A DNA stretch of 64,000 nt, taken from [Chlorobium] sp. 445 (lineage in GTDB: Bacteria; Bacteroidota; Chlorobiia; Chlorobiales; Thermochlorobacteraceae). How positions within the stretch are numbered: the first letter of the stretch is position 1; each line of letters begins with the position of its first letter. The notes under the pieces are model-generated. The model had not been told where the DNA came from. It ran no database searches and saw nothing but the letters and a program-made list of their open reading frames with translations. The stretch is taken from NCBI GenBank assembly GCA_002763895.1, contig NSLH01000011.1, forward strand, positions 26,092 to 90,091, written 5' to 3'. The translations under genes were made by a program, and so were the position numbers. Shown piece by piece: positions 60,894-64,000 of this stretch.

Positions 60894-61355
60894 ATGATTG
60901 CTGTTGGTTCTCTTGCTCCTGATTTTTCCTTGCCCGATGAAACAGGCGCTATGCATTCGCTCTCGAGTTATCGCGGCAAAAAAGTCATGCTGATTTTTTA
61001 CCCTGGCGATAACACACCAATTTGCACCTCTCAACTGTGCACCTATCGTGATAATTTCGAGAAGTTTCAAGCGCGTGGAATTGTCGTCTTAGGCATCAGC
61101 ACAGATAGCGTTGCATCGCATCAAAGTTTTGCCAATAAGTTTTCGTTTCCCTTTCCGCTGCTGTCTGATAAAGACAAAATCGTGCACCAACTCTACGACA
61201 CACTCGGGTTCTTAGGTCTGCCTCAGCGCGCTTATGTTGTGATTGACGAATCAGGTAAAGTTATTGTCTCGTTTGCGGAAACCTTACCTGTGTTTTTTCG
61301 CACACCTGATGAATTGCTTGCTCAAATTGATACAGCTAACGCCTCTGAGCAATGA
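60894..61355 (+). CDS. Peroxiredoxin, BCP/PrxQ type
   Basis: Thiol peroxidase of about 153 residues. Peroxidatic Cys44 and the likely resolving Cys49 lie in TPICTSQLC, the spacing of atypical 2-Cys PrxQ proteins. The start MIAVGSLAPDFSLPDETG is typical, so the ATG at 60894 was chosen over the in-frame upstream codon at 60768, which overlaps the dnaJ tail region. Its stop overlaps the next gene by ATGA. Confidence 0.93.
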   Translation: MIAVGSLAPDFSLPDETGAMHSLSSYRGKKVMLIFYPGDNTPICTSQLCTYRDNFEKFQARGIVVLGISTDSVASHQSFANKFSFPFPLLSDKDKIVHQLYDTLGFLGLPQRAYVVIDESGKVIVSFAETLPVFFRTPDELLAQIDTANASEQ

Positions 61356-62158
61356 TGACATTGCGATGTTGTTTTCTTTTCTTTGCGCTTATGCTCTCGG
61401 TTTCTTCTTTTGCAACTCCACCTTACGCGTTGCCGCTGAGTTCTTTTGAGTTGCACACAGATTCGCTCCATGCTCACGTTTCGCTCGAGCATCAAATCGA
61501 TTCGCTTCATCAGCGTCTTGCACAAGCCTCCAGCGACTCACTGAAATTTCCGCTTCGGCTTGCGCTTGCTGAACTTTACATTTTTCACTCCTTCAAGCAT
61601 CATGATGACGATGCGTTTCGACAGGCTGAATTGGACAAAGCCTTGATTTTGATCCACGATGCACAGCGCTATCACAAAACCCCTACTTCCCGTGCGCTTG
61701 AATGTGCTGCACTTTTGGAGCGTGCGCGTTTTCAACCTCGCTCTGAGGCGATTCTCACGCTTGATATGTGCCAAAAAGAACTGGCTGATATTTTGAGAGA
61801 AAATACCCTGCACCCTTTGGCATTGACGCTATATGGCGCGCTTGGCGTTGAACTTGGGAAAATTCCTGCGGTACAGCGCCTTTTTGCCAGTTGGTTTTAT
61901 CGCCCCATTCCAACTGAGCCGCCGATTCAGCGTGCACTTCTTTATCTTTTGCAAGCTAAACTCTTGGGTCAATACCGCGCGTTCGTCTACTGGAAACTTG
62001 GCGAAGCATATATGCAAGTGCGCAACGCGCGTGATGTAGTTACCTCACTTCGCACATGCCTCGAGCTGCCTGAAGAGTATCCCTACTTTGACACGTATTG
62101 CAAATCCCAAGCACGCTTGCTCTTGGAGCAGTATCTTGCCGCTCGTAAATCACGATAA
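61352..62158 (+). CDS. Hypothetical exported helical-repeat protein
   Basis: Unrecognised, 268 residues. Signal peptide MMTLRCCFLFFALMLSVSSFA; the mature part is helical with TPR-like pairs (LRLALAELYIFHSFKHHDDD, RAFVYWKLGEAYMQVRN). Overlaps the peroxiredoxin stop by four bases, so translation is coupled. Function unknown. Confidence 0.65.
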   Translation: MMTLRCCFLFFALMLSVSSFATPPYALPLSSFELHTDSLHAHVSLEHQIDSLHQRLAQASSDSLKFPLRLALAELYIFHSFKHHDDDAFRQAELDKALILIHDAQRYHKTPTSRALECAALLERARFQPRSEAILTLDMCQKELADILRENTLHPLALTLYGALGVELGKIPAVQRLFASWFYRPIPTEPPIQRALLYLLQAKLLGQYRAFVYWKLGEAYMQVRNARDVVTSLRTCLELPEEYPYFDTYCKSQARLLLEQYLAARKSR

Positions 62159-62172
62159 TAGGCTTTTGTTCT

Positions 62173-63168
62173 ATGCGATTGTCCAACACCACTCGCTCCT
62201 CTGCGCTACTGCTTGCACTTGATTATGTGTTTATTTTGCGCCCAACGCATTTTTTCCCACTGTGGGCAACTTTTTTGCTGGCTATGTTACAGCAAGCCAG
62301 AGCCCAGTGTTTTCAACCTCGCCCTTTCCATTTTTAGCTTTTTTAGTTTCCACTTTCACAGCTGGACATATTTATCTCTTTAATCAAATTGCGGATGTAG
62401 AAACTGATCGCATCAACCGCAAACTTTTCATCTTAGCCGATGGCTATGTTCGCTTGCCTGTGATTTGGGCAGAAGGCATCGTGCTGGTGCTGCTTTCACT
62501 TGGATTGGCATGGCTGATTTCACTTGAATTTTTTCTTACTGTACTTTTTTCAACTGCCCTTGGTCTTTCTTACACATTCTTAGGTTTTATGAATCGCCCG
62601 ATTCTTTCACTCGTGATGAATAGTGTTGGTGGCGCGGTCACATTTGTTGCAGGTGTCTATGCGGTTGAACCCAGTACGCTGGCGGCACGCGGGATTTCGT
62701 TCTGGGAGATTCTCTTTTGGTCGCTGCCACATCTGCTTGCCTATGCTGCAGTTTCAGCTTTAGTTACCTTGCCTGATATGGATGGTGATGCACAATGCGG
62801 CAAGCAAACCGTAGCTCTTGAGTATGGGGTTCGTTGGACACTGCAGTTTGCGTTTCTTGCAGATGCGCTCGCGCTGCTCTTGTCGCTGCTGACACTGAAT
62901 TTGCACTGCATCTTCACGATTGGGGTTGCGGCACTCTGTTCCTTACCACTCTTTTGGTACGCCGCGCGGCACCAAGATGCCTCAATTTGCTCCTGTGAAG
63001 TATTCTATGCTGGCTCTAACTCTCTCGGTATCAATTTTTCTGCCGCCGCTGCTTTTACTTGTTAGCTTGAACTTTCTTGCTTGCAAAGCTTACTATCGCT
63101 CCCGCTTTGGAGTAAATTATCCAAACTTTCAAAGCATGCCCTCTGTCTCAAGTGCCTTGCGCGACTGA
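62173..63168 (+). CDS. UbiA family prenyltransferase, frameshifted twice
   Basis: Integral membrane prenyltransferase of about 331 residues and 8-9 predicted helices once two shifts are repaired: one missing T in the T-run near 62269-62274, and one extra T near 62988-62990. Aspartate-rich motif 1 is NQIADVETDRINRKLFILADG split around the first aspartates; motif 2 is LPDMDGDAQCGKQT. Substrate is not clear: chlorophyll synthase (BchG/BchK-like) and menaquinone- or tocopherol-type transferases are alternatives. The start MRLSNTTRSSALLLALDYVF, 14 bases after the previous gene, is inferred. Confidence 0.8.
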
Positions 63169-63424
63169 ACCTTCTCTTGTGTCCCCTCTTTCGGGTGAAC
63201 TTTCTCCACTTTGGCGCTGCAGCGTAGTAAACTTTCTCCAGTGTAGCACTCCTCCTCCCACATTTCTATGTACTTAAACTTTTAGAGTGTTTATTGGCAC
63301 GAATTTTGATTGCAGGTAGGGTTGAAGATTTGGTCGGTAAATTCAGAATACTTATAATGCTTTTGTTAGATTAAACTTTCGTTCTGACTTTTAAGTCAGA
63401 TGTTTAACTTAAATAGCCCTGACG

Positions 63425-64000
63425 ATGATTGACTACAAGAAAATTAAAAAGGCACTTAAAAAGGCACTTAAAGCCGTTGAGCAAATGGAGATGCTCGATA
63501 TTCTGATGCGAGCTCAAGCCAGCGGACATCTGCCACCGACCGCCACGCAACTTTTTGCACAGGAATTTGCTCAAGCTAGCCACCTTCTTAATCAAGCGGC
63601 ACAGGGTAATGTATCGTCTATGTCCTCGTCTTCCTATTCTGGCGATAATGCGGCACCGCCCATGAGTTATCAGGAATGGCTGAAAAAACTCGCCGATCGT
63701 CAGGGGGCTCCAGCGGCGACGCCTACGCCTGTTCCCTCGCTGTCAACCGTTGGTGCTGATGAAGCCATTCGGCAAAGTGAGCAGCGCTTGCGTACCATTA
63801 TTGATTCTACACCCTTAGGCATCGTCATCACAAATGAAAATGCCATTATCGAATATGCTAATCAAGCCTATTGCGAAATCTATGGCTACAAGCCCGAAGA
63901 GCTTATCGGACAATCATTCACAATCATTGTGCCTCCTGAGAAAAAGGACTTCTGGCTTGATTTGCATCAAAAGTACTTAGATGGCTACAAGGAAATTCGC
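63425..64000 (+). CDS. PAS-domain sensor protein, partial (runs off the window)
   Basis: An open frame from ATG at 63425 to the window end. The first 115 residues are helical with a Lys/Ala-rich repeat (KKALKKALK) and a Pro/Ala/Thr linker; then a PAS domain: SEQRLRTIIDSTPLGIVITN, AIIEYANQAYCEIYGYKPEE and LIGQSFTIIVPPEKKDFW. A C-terminal kinase or cyclase domain is expected beyond the window, so its output is unknown. Confidence 0.85.
   Translation, partial: MIDYKKIKKALKKALKAVEQMEMLDILMRAQASGHLPPTATQLFAQEFAQASHLLNQAAQGNVSSMSSSSYSGDNAAPPMSYQEWLKKLADRQGAPAATPTPVPSLSTVGADEAIRQSEQRLRTIIDSTPLGIVITNENAIIEYANQAYCEIYGYKPEELIGQSFTIIVPPEKKDFWLDLHQKYLDGYKEIR

Noticed and set aside
1..64000. CRISPR array, IS element or prophage
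   Set aside because: No regularly spaced direct repeats, transposase, integrase or phage structural genes were found on either strand.

Overview
The window reads as chromosomal DNA of a phototroph of the Chlorobi (Chlorobiota) lineage, probably an oxygen-using relative of Chloroherpeton or Thermochlorobacter. This is inferred from gene content, not from any database search. It carries a magnesium-chelatase ATPase (bchI), a phytoene synthase (crtB) with a DUF1997-like partner, a ParA-ParB-DUF5683 block, and an O2-dependent phenylalanine hydroxylase. Two tRNA promoters have the exact form TTTG-N19-TATATTTG, the Bacteroidetes-type housekeeping promoter. No phage, IS element, CRISPR array or rRNA operon was seen. 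Coding density is high and most genes are core metabolism or information processing.

Layout. 0-9 kb: TerB/GRAM-like protein, dapB, tRNA-Ser, prolyl oligopeptidase, recN, an M61 protease and a DUF429 protein. 9-17 kb: two outer-membrane barrel proteins, an ABC-type binding lipoprotein, a membrane cyclic-nucleotide-domain protein, a flavin reductase, an anti-sigma-type kinase, a CDGSH protein, hisC, and an alpha/beta hydrolase that ends abruptly in the tail of a TonB receptor. 17-25 kb: an isolated nuoK-nuoL pair and a very large GAF/PAS histidine kinase. 25-29.6 kb: P5C dehydrogenase, crtB, a DUF1997-like gene and two tRNAs. 29.6-35.6 kb: a minus-strand chemosensory cluster (heme-type MCP, two unknown proteins, CheW, a PilH-like CheY, a DUF4388-receiver protein) with no CheA, CheB or CheR. 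36-45 kb: parA, parB, DUF5683, phhA, cobO, a BtuB-like receptor, pyrE and priA. 45-53.6 kb: a 2042-residue alpha-2-macroglobulin, bchI and a PNPOx-family protein. 53.8-64 kb: a four-tRNA operon, tatD, an EF-G paralogue, hrcA-grpE-dnaJ, a peroxiredoxin, a small exported protein, a UbiA prenyltransferase and the start of a PAS sensor.

A dominant technical feature is the number of single-base frameshifts: at least sixteen, spread over thirteen genes. Most lie in A/T homopolymers, and in every case the downstream frame continues the expected protein family. I treat these genes as probably intact in the organism, with indel errors in this sequence, and give merged coordinates. The alpha/beta hydrolase/TonB junction is different: it joins two unrelated genes.

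The most promising biology is (1) the CheA-less chemosensory cluster, with a c-type-heme chemoreceptor and two unrecognised proteins between CheW and the receptor; (2) the giant kinase with five diverged sensor modules, each keeping a Tyr-Cys motif; and (3) the promoter and operator-like elements at the tRNA, phhA, EF-G-paralogue and TerB/GRAM loci.
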